A stretch of DNA of 14,207 nucleotides from Gammaproteobacteria bacterium (GCA_003556835.1 PWQG01000414.1:1-14207); one strand, 5' to 3'. Shown: positions 4,641-12,192, numbered from the stretch's first letter. Made by a program: numbers and translations. Notes: generated from the letters alone by a model not told the origin.

Positions 4641-7049
4641 GTGATCCGTCTGTATTCCCAAGCAACCAGGTCGCTGCGCGCGTCCATTTTCATTCTCGCC
4701 ATGGTTTCCTTTTCCGCCCCCGCACTGGCCCAGCTCGGTGATTCCCTGGCCATCACCATGACCCGGATCGATGATGGCGGGCAGGCCATCACACTCGATG
4801 GTCATCTGGACGAGGCGATCTGGGATCGCGTGCCGGTAATCGACGATATGCGTATCATCGATCCTGACACACTGGAGCCGGCTCCCATGAGCACCGAAAT
4901 CCGTATTTTCTATGATGACGATGGCATCTATGTCGGGGTCATGAATCATCAGGACCCGGATACCCTGGTCGCGCGCATGAGTTCGCGTGACGCCTTTGTC
5001 CAGAGGGACGGTTTTCTCGTTGGCATCGATGCTTCCGGCGAAGGCCTGTACGGCTACTTCATGCGCATCAATCTGGGTGGCACCTACTCGGATGGCACGA
5101 TCCTGCCTGAGCGACAATTCGCCCGGGAATGGGACGGACCCTGGGAAGCGCACACACAAGAGCTGGAAAACGGCTGGTCGGCGGAGATGTTCCTGCCCTG
5201 GTCGATGATGGCCCTGCCCTCGGCAGCAGATGGCCGTCGGCAGATCGGGGTATATTTCGAGCGTGATGTATCGCATCGCAATGAGAACTGGTCCTGGCCG
5301 CCACTGCCACGAACCAATCCGGAATACCTGTCCGCCTTCCAGAAATTCCAGCTGGAGGGGATCAGTCCTTCGACGCAGCTCACCTTCTACCCCTACAGTT
5401 CCGTTACCCGCGACGGCATTCGCGGTGACACCGACATGCGGGTGGGGGCCGATCTGTTCTGGCGTCCCAATGCCAACACCCAATTGTCTGCCACGCTGAA
5501 TCCCGATTTTGGTACCGTGGAGTCGGACAATATCGTGGTCAACCTGGGTGCGTTTGAAACCTTCTTTTCCGAGCGCAGGACGTTCTTCATTGAAGGGCAG
5601 GACGTGTTTGTCCCCACATCGCGCGCGCAGGGCAGTCCCTTCGGGCCGATCACCGCACTCAATACGCGGCGCATTGGTGCGGCCGCCGATTTCAACATCC
5701 CGCAAGGGGTGCAGGTGGATACCGTCGATCGTAACCAGCCCACCGAGTTGCTCGGTGCAGGCAAGGTTACAGGCCAGACAGGCAATTTGCGCTACGGTGT
5801 GCTGCTGGCGTCGGAGGATGACACCAGCATCCGGGGCAGGGCCGCTGATGGCAGCCGGGTGGCCGTGGAGGCCGATGGTCGTGATTTTGCCGTAGGGCGC
5901 CTGTTGTACGAGGACACCAGCCGTGGTGGCCGCCGTGGTATTGGCTGGATCGGTACCCGGCTGTCCCACCCCGATCGCAGCGCTACCGTCAACGGCATCG
6001 ATTTCCAGTATTTCTCGGCGGACACACGCTGGGTGGGGGATGGGCAGATTCTGCACAGCGATGTCGATGGCACCACCGGGCAGGGCATGATCTTCGACGT
6101 GGACTTTCGTCCCCGACAGGGCACGCAGCACTCTTTCACCGGCACCTTCATGGATGATCAGATCGATCTCAATGATGTCGGCTTCCTGCAGCGCAATGAC
6201 CACTATATGCTGGATTATCGCTACAGCCGCACTGTCTCCGGTCTGGAGCGCGCCCGTAACCGCACCCGCAGCATGAACGTGGTGAACCAGTGGAATGGCG
6301 ACGGACGCCCGGTGCGCCTGGGCCTGTTCTTCGGCCAGAACCTTACATTCCACAACAATATGCAGCTCAATACCAATTTCCGCTATTTCCCGCCGCGTGT
6401 GGATGACCGCATGAGCCGCGGGAACGGTAGCTACAAGATTCCCGCGCGGTATTCGGGCAACGTCACCTGGCGCAGTGATCGCTCCCGGCCGGTCAGTGTC
6501 AATGTCGACATCAACAGCTCGCAGGAAGACCTGGGACGAAGCAATATGCGCTACACCTTCGGCGTTGACTGGCGGCCCAACGACCGCTTTTCCCTCGAGG
6601 GCGAAGTGGCCTATCGGGACCGTGATGGCTGGATCATTCACCAGGGCGGGGCGCATATGGCCTCGTTCCAGGCCGTGGAATGGGCACCGGAAGTGTCGGC
6701 CAATTATTTCATCAGCCCGCGCCAGCAGTTCCGCCTGAGCATGCAGTGGACCGGCATCAAGGCCTTTGAGGAGAACCACTACCGCATCAATCAGGAACAG
6801 GTCGACTACCTGTCTCGAATGGAGCGGCCGGAAGGGCCTTCCCGCGATTTCACCGTGAGCCGCCTGAGTTTCCAGGCGCGTTATCGCTGGGAAATCGCGC
6901 CGCTTTCCGACCTGTTTGTGGTCTACACCCGCGGCAGTAATGTGGATCGGACCTTCCAGGGGGAGTTCACCGATCTGTTCACCGAAGCCTGGGATGACCG
7001 GATAGTCGACACCCTGGTGGTGAAGCTGCGCTACCGCCTGGGCAGTTGA
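4641..7049 (+). CDS. DUF5916 outer-membrane protein with N-terminal CBM9-like domain
   Basis: The 802-residue protein starts at GTG 4641 with AGGT eight bases upstream. Residues 1-30 are a signal peptide ending APALA before Gln31. Residues about 42-235 form a CBM9-like beta-sandwich (ITLDGHLDEAIWDRV, STEIRIFYDDDGIYVGV, GWSAEMFLPWS). Residues about 240-802 are the DUF5916 region, predicted to be a beta-barrel, with its hallmark LNPDFGTVESD (286-296) and FFSERRTFFIEGQDVF (308-323). Alternating aromatic and polar strands continue to the end, although the last residue is Ser rather than the usual barrel Phe. Function of the family is not established; sugar binding or outer-membrane export/import roles have been suggested from the CBM9-like part. 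The gene has its own promoter. A phosphodiesterase gene follows after 70 bases that appear to contain a separate promoter, so cotranscription is uncertain. Confidence 0.87.
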   Translation: MIRLYSQATRSLRASIFILAMVSFSAPALAQLGDSLAITMTRIDDGGQAITLDGHLDEAIWDRVPVIDDMRIIDPDTLEPAPMSTEIRIFYDDDGIYVGVMNHQDPDTLVARMSSRDAFVQRDGFLVGIDASGEGLYGYFMRINLGGTYSDGTILPERQFAREWDGPWEAHTQELENGWSAEMFLPWSMMALPSAADGRRQIGVYFERDVSHRNENWSWPPLPRTNPEYLSAFQKFQLEGISPSTQLTFYPYSSVTRDGIRGDTDMRVGADLFWRPNANTQLSATLNPDFGTVESDNIVVNLGAFETFFSERRTFFIEGQDVFVPTSRAQGSPFGPITALNTRRIGAAADFNIPQGVQVDTVDRNQPTELLGAGKVTGQTGNLRYGVLLASEDDTSIRGRAADGSRVAVEADGRDFAVGRLLYEDTSRGGRRGIGWIGTRLSHPDRSATVNGIDFQYFSADTRWVGDGQILHSDVDGTTGQGMIFDVDFRPRQGTQHSFTGTFMDDQIDLNDVGFLQRNDHYMLDYRYSRTVSGLERARNRTRSMNVVNQWNGDGRPVRLGLFFGQNLTFHNNMQLNTNFRYFPPRVDDRMSRGNGSYKIPARYSGNVTWRSDRSRPVSVNVDINSSQEDLGRSNMRYTFGVDWRPNDRFSLEGEVAYRDRDGWIIHQGGAHMASFQAVEWAPEVSANYFISPRQQFRLSMQWTGIKAFEENHYRINQEQVDYLSRMERPEGPSRDFTVSRLSFQARYRWEIAPLSDLFVVYTRGSNVDRTFQGEFTDLFTEAWDDRIVDTLVVKLRYRLGS

Positions 7050-7060
7050 CAGGCCTGTCA
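7047..7060. promoter_or_regulatory. 14-bp perfect palindrome between DUF5916 gene and glpQ
   Basis: TGACAGGCCTGTCA is a perfect inverted repeat that begins at the TGA stop of the DUF5916 gene. It may be a dimeric regulator site or a short hairpin; no T-run follows, so it is not a good terminator. Its right half overlaps the candidate Pho box. Confidence 0.45.
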
Positions 7061-7088
7061 TGAAATCGACATCCGGATCAGGTATATT
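7055..7088 (+). promoter_or_regulatory. Candidate Pho box and -10 upstream of glpQ
   Basis: CTGTCAT (7055-7061) matches the PhoB half-site exactly. It is followed by the A-rich spacer GAAA and TCGACAT (7066-7072), which shares four of seven bases with the half-site. A -10 hexamer TATATT (7083-7088) begins after ten bases, the spacing typical of PhoB-activated promoters, where the Pho box replaces the -35. Transcription would start near 7095, downstream of ATG 7060, which supports ATG 7120 as the true start. Confidence 0.5.
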
Positions 7089-7119
7089 CGGAAGCGTTAC
7101 TGCGAAACTGGGTGAGATC

Positions 7120-8178
7120 ATGAATCGGAACCGATTTGAGTGCTGGTTGGCGGGAGTACTGTTGATGACGCTAATGAGTGGAAGTGCATTCGCCGCGGAT
7201 ACCTCGGCCAGAAGTGCAGAGGCCGAACAGAAAGTGGTGGTGGCCCACCGGGGCGCCAGTGCCTATTTGCCGGAGCATACCCTGCCCGCCGTGGCCATGG
7301 CCTATGCCATGGGCGCCGAGTATATGGAGCAGGATGTGATCATGACCCGGGACGATCAGCTGATTGTCTGGCATGACCTGACACTGGAGCGCACCACCGA
7401 TGTCGCCGAGCGCTTCCCCGAGCGCGCCCGGGAGAATGGCAGCTTCTATGTGATCGATTTTGATCTGGATGAGCTGCGCCAGTTACGTTTGACCGAAGGG
7501 TTTCGTCTGGATGAGGATGGGGAGCAGGTGTCCAACTATCCCTCGCGTTTCCCGCTCTGGCAGTCGCGCTTCCAGGTCCATACCCTGGCCGAACAGATCG
7601 AGATGGTGCAGGGGATGAATCATTCGACCGGCCAGGACATCGGCATCTATCCTGAGATCAAGTCGCCGGCCTTCCATCGCGAGCATGGCAAGGACATCAG
7701 TACCGCCATGGTGCGGGAACTCAAGCGCTTCGGTTATACCAGCAAGGACGACCCGATTTTCCTGCAGACCTTCGATTTTGACGAGCTGCGGCGTGTGCAT
7801 GACGAAATCTTTCCGGCCGAAGGCGTCGAGCTGCCCCTGATCCAGTTGATCGGCGGTGGGGCGGCCTACCAGTGGATGCTGGAGCCGGCCGGCGTGGAAG
7901 AAGTCGCCCGCTATGCCGACGGCCTGGGGCCTCACTATTCACTGATCATCGACGATGATTCCACCATGGACAATCTGATCATCACTGATCTGGTTCCGCT
8001 GGCCCATCAGCATGGCATGGAAGTGCATCCCTACACCTTCCGTGCCGACGAAGGCATGGTGCCGCCCTATGCGCGAGACTTCGAGCACATGCTGGAGCTG
8101 TTCTACTTTGAAGCCGACGTGGACGGTGTGTTCACCGATTTCCCCGACAGGGTGGTGGATTTCCTGAGAGCCCGATAG
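7120..8178 (+). CDS. glpQ: Glycerophosphodiester phosphodiesterase, periplasmic
   Basis: The 352-residue enzyme hydrolyses glycerophosphodiesters to glycerol-3-phosphate and an alcohol, salvaging phosphate and glycerol from phospholipid head groups. ATG 7120 is chosen over the in-frame ATG 7060 because it starts a clean signal peptide (WLAGVLLMTLMSGSAFA, cleavage after Ala25) and lies behind the likely promoter. GDPD landmarks: AHRGASAYLPEHT (42-54) with catalytic His43 and Arg44; EQD (70-72) metal-binding Glu70 and Asp72; WHD (84-86) with second catalytic His85; YPEIKSP (177-183) with metal ligand Glu179; LQTFDF (215-220); and FTDFPD near the C-terminus. Length matches E. coli GlpQ (about 358 residues). 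The SD is weak (GGTGAG three bases away). The secreted location and a Pho-box-like site upstream fit a role in phosphate scavenging. A hairpin follows three bases after the stop. Confidence 0.93.
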   Translation: MNRNRFECWLAGVLLMTLMSGSAFAADTSARSAEAEQKVVVAHRGASAYLPEHTLPAVAMAYAMGAEYMEQDVIMTRDDQLIVWHDLTLERTTDVAERFPERARENGSFYVIDFDLDELRQLRLTEGFRLDEDGEQVSNYPSRFPLWQSRFQVHTLAEQIEMVQGMNHSTGQDIGIYPEIKSPAFHREHGKDISTAMVRELKRFGYTSKDDPIFLQTFDFDELRRVHDEIFPAEGVELPLIQLIGGGAAYQWMLEPAGVEEVARYADGLGPHYSLIIDDDSTMDNLIITDLVPLAHQHGMEVHPYTFRADEGMVPPYARDFEHMLELFYFEADVDGVFTDFPDRVVDFLRAR

Positions 8179-8180
8179 CA

Positions 8181-8214
8181 CGGGCCAGGGCATTGGCCCC
8201 GTACCCGGGGCCCG
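8181..8214 (+). terminator. GC-rich hairpin cluster downstream of glpQ
   Basis: GGGCCA (8182-8187) pairs with TGGCCC (8194-8199) around a six-base loop. CCCCG (8197-8201) can instead pair with CGGGG (8206-8210), and CGGGCC (8181-8186) with GGCCCG (8209-8214). These folds are mutually exclusive. No U-tract follows, so this may stabilise the 3' end or act with Rho rather than being a classical intrinsic terminator. Confidence 0.45.
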
Positions 8215-8261
8215 CGTCAGTAACGCATCGCCATCGGCGCTGACAGTGGGTCATTGATTCC

Positions 8262-8290
8262 TGTACTAATCGGTCCAGGGAGCGTATACT
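8262..8290 (+). promoter_or_regulatory. Candidate promoter of the DEAD-box helicase gene
   Basis: TATACT (8285-8290) matches five of six -10 bases. TGTACT (8262-8267) is a weak -35 at 17 bases. Transcription would start near 8297, giving a leader of about 33 bases, much shorter than the long regulated leader known for E. coli deaD. Confidence 0.5.
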
Positions 8291-8329
8291 CCTCCGCCCG
8301 AATACTCTCCCCCCTGCAGGTTCCCCGCT

Positions 8330-10030
8330 ATGTCCACTACCACTTCCGATGAATCCAACTTCAGTGATCTCGGTCTGCCAGATTTCGTACTCAACACATT
8401 GAAGGCGGTCGGTTACGAAACTGCCTCTTCAATCCAGGCCGCCACCATTCCACCCCTGCTGGCGGGGCGCGATATCGTGGGCATGGCCCAGACGGGCACC
8501 GGCAAGACCGCAGCCTTTGCCTTGCCCATCCTGTCGCATGTCGATGTCAGCCAGCGTCACACCCAGGCTCTGGTACTGTGCCCGACTCGTGAACTGGCCA
8601 TCCAGGTGGCCGAAGCCTTCCAGACCTATGCCCAGCAGCTCAAGGGCTTCCACGTCCTGCCGATCTACGGCGGCGCGGACATGGGTCGGCAACTGCAGGC
8701 GCTCAAGCGTGGTGTACATGTGGTGGTGGCCACCCCGGGTCGCCTGCTCGATCACCTGCGGCGTGGCACCATCGACCTGGGCCGGATCCGCACCCTGGTG
8801 CTCGATGAAGGGGACGAGATGCTGCGCATGGGCTTCATCGATGACGTTGAGGAAATCCTGCAGAAGACGCCAAAAGAGCGTCAGGTCGCTCTGTTCTCGG
8901 CAACCATGCCGGCGGCTATCCGTCAGGTGGCGGAAAAGTACCTGCGTGAGCCGCAGGAAATCAGCATCCGCACGGCAGCGACCACCAATGAAGATATCGA
9001 GCAGCGCTACTGGCTGGTGCAGGGCACCAACAAGCTCGATGCCCTGACCCGCATGCTGGAGGTCGAGGAATTCGATGGCATGATCATCTTTGTCCGCACC
9101 CGCAACAGCACCGCGGAACTGGCGGAAAAGCTCAATGCGCGCGGCTTCTCGGCCGCACCATTGAACGGGGATATGAACCAGCAATTGCGTCAGCGTACGG
9201 TACAGCAGTTGCGCCAGGGTACCCTGGATATTCTGGTCGCCACCGACGTGGCCGCTCGCGGCCTGGACGTGGAGCGCATCAGCCATGTCATGAATTATGA
9301 TATTCCGCACGACAATGAAGCCTATGTGCACCGTATCGGTCGCACCGGCCGTGCCGGGCGCAGTGGCAAGGCCATCCTGTTCGTGGCCCCGCGCGAGCGC
9401 CGCCTGCTGCAGTCGATCGAGCGCAGCACCCGCCGCAAGATCCTGCCCATGGATCTGCCGACCCGTGACGAGCTGGCTTCATTGCGCAGCCAGCAGTTCC
9501 GGGCCAGTGTGGGTGACGTGATCGAGCAGGGTGACCTGGAAACCTTCCACAACCTGGTGGAGCAGATCTGCCGGGAGCGGGAGTGCAGTGTGGACGAGGT
9601 GGCCGCGGCCATGGCTTCCCTGCTGCAGAAAGACCGCCTGCTGGGCACTGGTGCCAAGCGCGGTGCCAAGGCGAAGGGCGGCAGTGTCCCCGCCGAATCG
9701 CGCAGACCGGCAGCGGCTGCGGCAAAACCCCAACCGCGCACAACGCCCCGCCCGGCGAAGCTCGCGCCCGACTCAGGACCTGCGAGCGACGATGCCGAGT
9801 GGGAGTCCCGTCCACCCGGCAAATCGCCCGCCGGCAAGACGGACCGCAAGAAAAAGCCCGGCCCGAAGAAGTCCAAGGCGGGGCCCGGCAAGTTCGCCAA
9901 GGCTGGCGCTGCAAAAAAGCCCGGGGCCGGCAAGAAGACCAAGCCGCCGAAAGTCCGCAAGCGCGATGAGGCCGACCGCAAGGACAAGGGCAAGCGGCGC
10001 AAGCCCAGCGCGGCCCGAAAGTCCGATTGA
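8330..10030 (+). CDS. deaD: DEAD-box RNA helicase, DeaD/CsdA type, with DEGD motif II
   Basis: The 566-residue protein is an ATP-dependent RNA helicase, known in E. coli to act in ribosome assembly and mRNA turnover in the cold. All core motifs are present: Q motif FSDLGL to SSIQ (11-35), AQTGTGKT (53-60), PTRELA (85-90), TPGR (135-138), SAT (190-192), IIFVRTR (252-258), TDVAARGLDV (305-314) and HRIGRTGRAGR (334-344). Motif II reads DEGD (159-162) in LDEGDEMLRMGF instead of DEAD; the catalytic acidic pair is intact. Residues about 365-438 resemble the DeaD dimerisation region. From about 440 the protein is a low-complexity tail rich in Lys, Pro, Ala and Gly, with no recognisable DbpA-type RNA-binding domain; E. 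coli DeaD has one and is 629 residues. CAGG nine bases upstream of ATG is a weak SD. The gene appears monocistronic, with its own promoter and terminator-like hairpin. Confidence 0.93.
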   Translation: MSTTTSDESNFSDLGLPDFVLNTLKAVGYETASSIQAATIPPLLAGRDIVGMAQTGTGKTAAFALPILSHVDVSQRHTQALVLCPTRELAIQVAEAFQTYAQQLKGFHVLPIYGGADMGRQLQALKRGVHVVVATPGRLLDHLRRGTIDLGRIRTLVLDEGDEMLRMGFIDDVEEILQKTPKERQVALFSATMPAAIRQVAEKYLREPQEISIRTAATTNEDIEQRYWLVQGTNKLDALTRMLEVEEFDGMIIFVRTRNSTAELAEKLNARGFSAAPLNGDMNQQLRQRTVQQLRQGTLDILVATDVAARGLDVERISHVMNYDIPHDNEAYVHRIGRTGRAGRSGKAILFVAPRERRLLQSIERSTRRKILPMDLPTRDELASLRSQQFRASVGDVIEQGDLETFHNLVEQICRERECSVDEVAAAMASLLQKDRLLGTGAKRGAKAKGGSVPAESRRPAAAAAKPQPRTTPRPAKLAPDSGPASDDAEWESRPPGKSPAGKTDRKKKPGPKKSKAGPGKFAKAGAAKKPGAGKKTKPPKVRKRDEADRKDKGKRRKPSAARKSD

Positions 10031-10064
10031 CGCCTACAGCCCTCTCCATGCAAGGGCTGCGGCG
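10031..10064 (+). terminator. Hairpin terminator after the helicase gene
   Basis: Immediately after the stop, CAGCCCT (10037-10043) pairs with AGGGCTG (10053-10059) across a nine-base loop. The stem is extended outward by CGCC (10031-10034) and GGCG (10061-10064) with a small internal mismatch. The sequence after it (ATTCATTAA) is only moderately T-rich, so termination may be partial. Confidence 0.55.
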
Positions 10065-10069
10065 ATTCA

Positions 10070-10093
10070 TTAACGTGAAGCTTAACCGTTAAG
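10070..10093. promoter_or_regulatory. TTAAC-rich dyad, candidate operator upstream of the TonB receptor gene
   Basis: Two direct TTAAC copies (10070-10074 and 10082-10086, 12 bases apart) and one inverted copy, GTTAA (10088-10092), lie together. CTTAAC/GTTAAG around one C makes a perfect 13-base palindrome (10081-10093), and TTAACG/CGTTAA make an outer dyad. It does not match Fur, NikR or Zur consensus sequences as I recall them. No good -35 was seen; TATTCT (10099-10104) is a possible -10. Confidence 0.35.
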
Positions 10094-10126
10094 AGAGGTA
10101 TTCTCGGCTGTCCTCCTGTACGCTCG

Positions 10127-10151
10127 CGTCCTCGAAATGTGCTTGAGGACG
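10127..10151 (+). promoter_or_regulatory. Leader hairpin just before the TonB receptor ribosome binding site
   Basis: CGTCCTC (10127-10133) pairs with GAGGACG (10145-10151). Adding a G-U and an A-U pair gives a nine-pair stem with a seven-base loop. It ends five bases before the SD GGGGA (10156-10160) and carries no T-tract. It could influence translation or message stability. Confidence 0.45.
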
Positions 10152-10165
10152 TACCGGGGAACCGC

Positions 10166-12175
10166 ATGAAACTGCTCGCGAACTACACGGGTTTTGCCTG
10201 CCTGATTGCCATGACGGGCATGCCGCCTGCGCTGGCACAGAGTGACAACGGCGATCAGGGCACACGTTTTGTCATCGGTGAGCTGACCGAGATTGTGGTC
10301 ACCGACAGCGGACGTGGCAACCGGGCCGAGATCCCCGGATCGGTGGATCTGATCAACCGTGATCAGCTGCGCAATGAACACGTCAACCTCACCATGGACC
10401 TGTTCAAGAAAGTCCCCGGGGTCAATTTCTCGCGCTTTAACCAGGGCATCATCTCCGCCGATATCGGCATTCGTGGCTACAATGCCGAGGGCGAGATCCC
10501 CAGCACCAAGCTGTTGATCGATGGCATCCCCTCCAATCTGCACGTCGGCATGCCGGAAATGGATGCCCTGTTCCCCATGGAGCTGGACCATATCGAAGTG
10601 GTCAAGGGCACCAATGACCCGCGCTATGGCCTGCTCAATATCGCCGGCAATATCAACATGACCAGCCGGCGTGACATCGCCCGTGAGGTGGAGCTGCTCG
10701 GCGGGAGCTTTGGCACCCGCGAGGCCCAGGCCTATGCCGGATTCGAAACCGGCAACTGGACCCAGCACTATTTTCTCGGCCATCGTGACACGGACGGGTA
10801 CCGCGATAATGCGGCCCTGGACAAAACCACGGTGTCGGGCAAGTGGTTCTATGAGCATGATGAGCGCCTTTCGCTGGGCCTGATTGCCCGCTATTTCGAA
10901 TTCTCGGCCGATGCGCCCGGATATCTCAGCTATGAGGATGCCCGTGCCGCACCGCGTCGTTCCTATGACTTCTCCGACACGGACGGCGGGGACAAGGAAA
11001 CCGTCCACCTCAGTGCCCATCTGGATTATGCATTGACAGGGCAGCTGGTCTGGAACCTGCGTGCCTGGGTGCAGAATTTCGAGCGTCAACGTTGGGTGCG
11101 TTTCACGGCGGCGCATGATCAGCAGGAACGTTATGAAGATGAGCGCCAGAGTGGTCTTGTTTCCACACTGAGCTGGCGCCCACGTGCCGAAACCCTGGTC
11201 AGTTGGGGCCTCAATTACGAAGCCCAGGACAATACACACCAGCGCTTTGCCAGCGTCGAGCGCAGCCGCACCGGCCCTGTGTTGCGCGACCATCGTTTTG
11301 ATTACGACAGTTATGGTAGCTACCTGCAGTGGCAGGAAGACGTCACGCCGGATCTGCGCCTGGTCAGCAGTCTGCGGGTCGACCGCCTGCGCGGGGACTT
11401 CCGGGATGTGTTCAGCGGCGCAGACCGGGACATGAATGACTACGGCAGCATCTGGCAACCCAAGTTCAGCGCCATCTACACGGTCAACCCGCAATTGGAC
11501 CTGTTCGCCAATGCCGGGCGCAGTTTCCAGGCCGGCGTCGGTGCCGGAGCCTATGGTGCTGGTCGGTCCGTGGATGTGTCGGTCAATGACGGTTGGGATC
11601 TGGGCGCCAGTTATTATCCGGCGGATACCGTGGCCCTGCGCCTGTCGCGCTGGGGACAATACGCTTCGGATGAACTGGTCTCGCGCGCTGACGGATCTGG
11701 CGATTTCGAGAATGTGGGCACCACCCATCGCCGGGGCTGGGAGCTGACGGCCAACTGGTGGGCCAGTGAGCATTTCACCGTCTGGGGCAGTTACACCCTG
11801 CAGAAAGCCCTGCTGTCCAATCCCGGGCCGCTCAATGAATCGATCCGGGGCAATGACCTGAACCATGTGCCGGGCTATACCGCCTCGCTGGGGCTGGAAT
11901 ACGAATACGGCGACTGGACCGCTACCCTTTTCACCAGTTTCCAGGGTGATTACGAACTGAACACGGCCAATGATCGCGGGCGCTATGGTGCTTATGCCCT
12001 GAGTGACCTGACCCTGCTCTATGGCATGGATTGGGGCGACCTGAGTTTCCGGGTCAACAATCTGTTCGACCGCCATTACGAGTACGTCTGGCATGACATC
12101 TGGTTCACGGGGGATAATCTGCACTCGCCCGGTAGCGGGCGTTCCTTCGACGTCGCCCTGGCCATCCGTTTCTGA
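10166..12175 (+). CDS. TonB-dependent outer-membrane receptor
   Basis: From ATG 10166 (SD GGGGA at five bases) the protein is 669 residues; the longer GTG 10139 frame would bury the signal peptide. Residues 1-24 are the signal peptide, ending PPALA before Gln25. ELTEIVVTDSG (39-49) is a plausible TonB box. The plug domain (about 50-170) shows EIPGSVDLINRDQL, DLFKKVPGVNF, ISADIGIRGYN, KLLIDGIPSN and HIEVVKGTNDPRYGLLNIAG. A 22-strand barrel should fill the rest, ending in DVALAIRF with the terminal Phe recognised by the Bam machinery. Such receptors use proton-motive force through TonB-ExbBD to import siderophores, metal chelates, cobalamin or peptides. The next genes encode a family-5 solute-binding lipoprotein and a DppB/NikB-type permease, so the ligand is probably a peptide-like metallophore or nickel chelate rather than a classical Fe-siderophore, which would use FhuD/FepB-type proteins. 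The exact ligand is unknown. Confidence 0.92.
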   Translation: MKLLANYTGFACLIAMTGMPPALAQSDNGDQGTRFVIGELTEIVVTDSGRGNRAEIPGSVDLINRDQLRNEHVNLTMDLFKKVPGVNFSRFNQGIISADIGIRGYNAEGEIPSTKLLIDGIPSNLHVGMPEMDALFPMELDHIEVVKGTNDPRYGLLNIAGNINMTSRRDIAREVELLGGSFGTREAQAYAGFETGNWTQHYFLGHRDTDGYRDNAALDKTTVSGKWFYEHDERLSLGLIARYFEFSADAPGYLSYEDARAAPRRSYDFSDTDGGDKETVHLSAHLDYALTGQLVWNLRAWVQNFERQRWVRFTAAHDQQERYEDERQSGLVSTLSWRPRAETLVSWGLNYEAQDNTHQRFASVERSRTGPVLRDHRFDYDSYGSYLQWQEDVTPDLRLVSSLRVDRLRGDFRDVFSGADRDMNDYGSIWQPKFSAIYTVNPQLDLFANAGRSFQAGVGAGAYGAGRSVDVSVNDGWDLGASYYPADTVALRLSRWGQYASDELVSRADGSGDFENVGTTHRRGWELTANWWASEHFTVWGSYTLQKALLSNPGPLNESIRGNDLNHVPGYTASLGLEYEYGDWTATLFTSFQGDYELNTANDRGRYGAYALSDLTLLYGMDWGDLSFRVNNLFDRHYEYVWHDIWFTGDNLHSPGSGRSFDVALAIRF

Positions 12176-12178
12176 AGC

Positions 12179-12183
12179 AGGAG
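12179..12183 (+). promoter_or_regulatory. Ribosome binding site that sets the TTG start
   Basis: AGGAG lies nine bases before TTG 12193 and only three bases after the receptor stop. The second TTG (12196) would be 12 bases away, so the first is preferred. No ATG or GTG is available in frame before the signal peptide. Confidence 0.65.
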
Positions 12184-12192
12184 TCACGCAGT

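Noticed and set aside
7046..7088. TTGACA (7046-7051) as -35 for TATATT (7083-7088)
   Set aside because: The 31-base spacing is far too long for a sigma-70 promoter; the Pho-box arrangement fits better.
7060..7119. Twenty-residue N-terminal extension of GlpQ
   Set aside because: It would place residues before a complete signal peptide and overlaps the candidate promoter.
4638..7121. 827-residue open frame on the minus strand
   Set aside because: It lies exactly antisense to the DUF5916 gene, whose signal peptide, domains and motifs are clear. The frame has no recognisable domain; long antisense frames are expected in GC-rich genes with third-position GC bias.
10139..10165. GTG 10139 as the TonB receptor start
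   Set aside because: It lies within the leader hairpin and adds nine residues before the signal peptide; ATG 10166 has a better SD.
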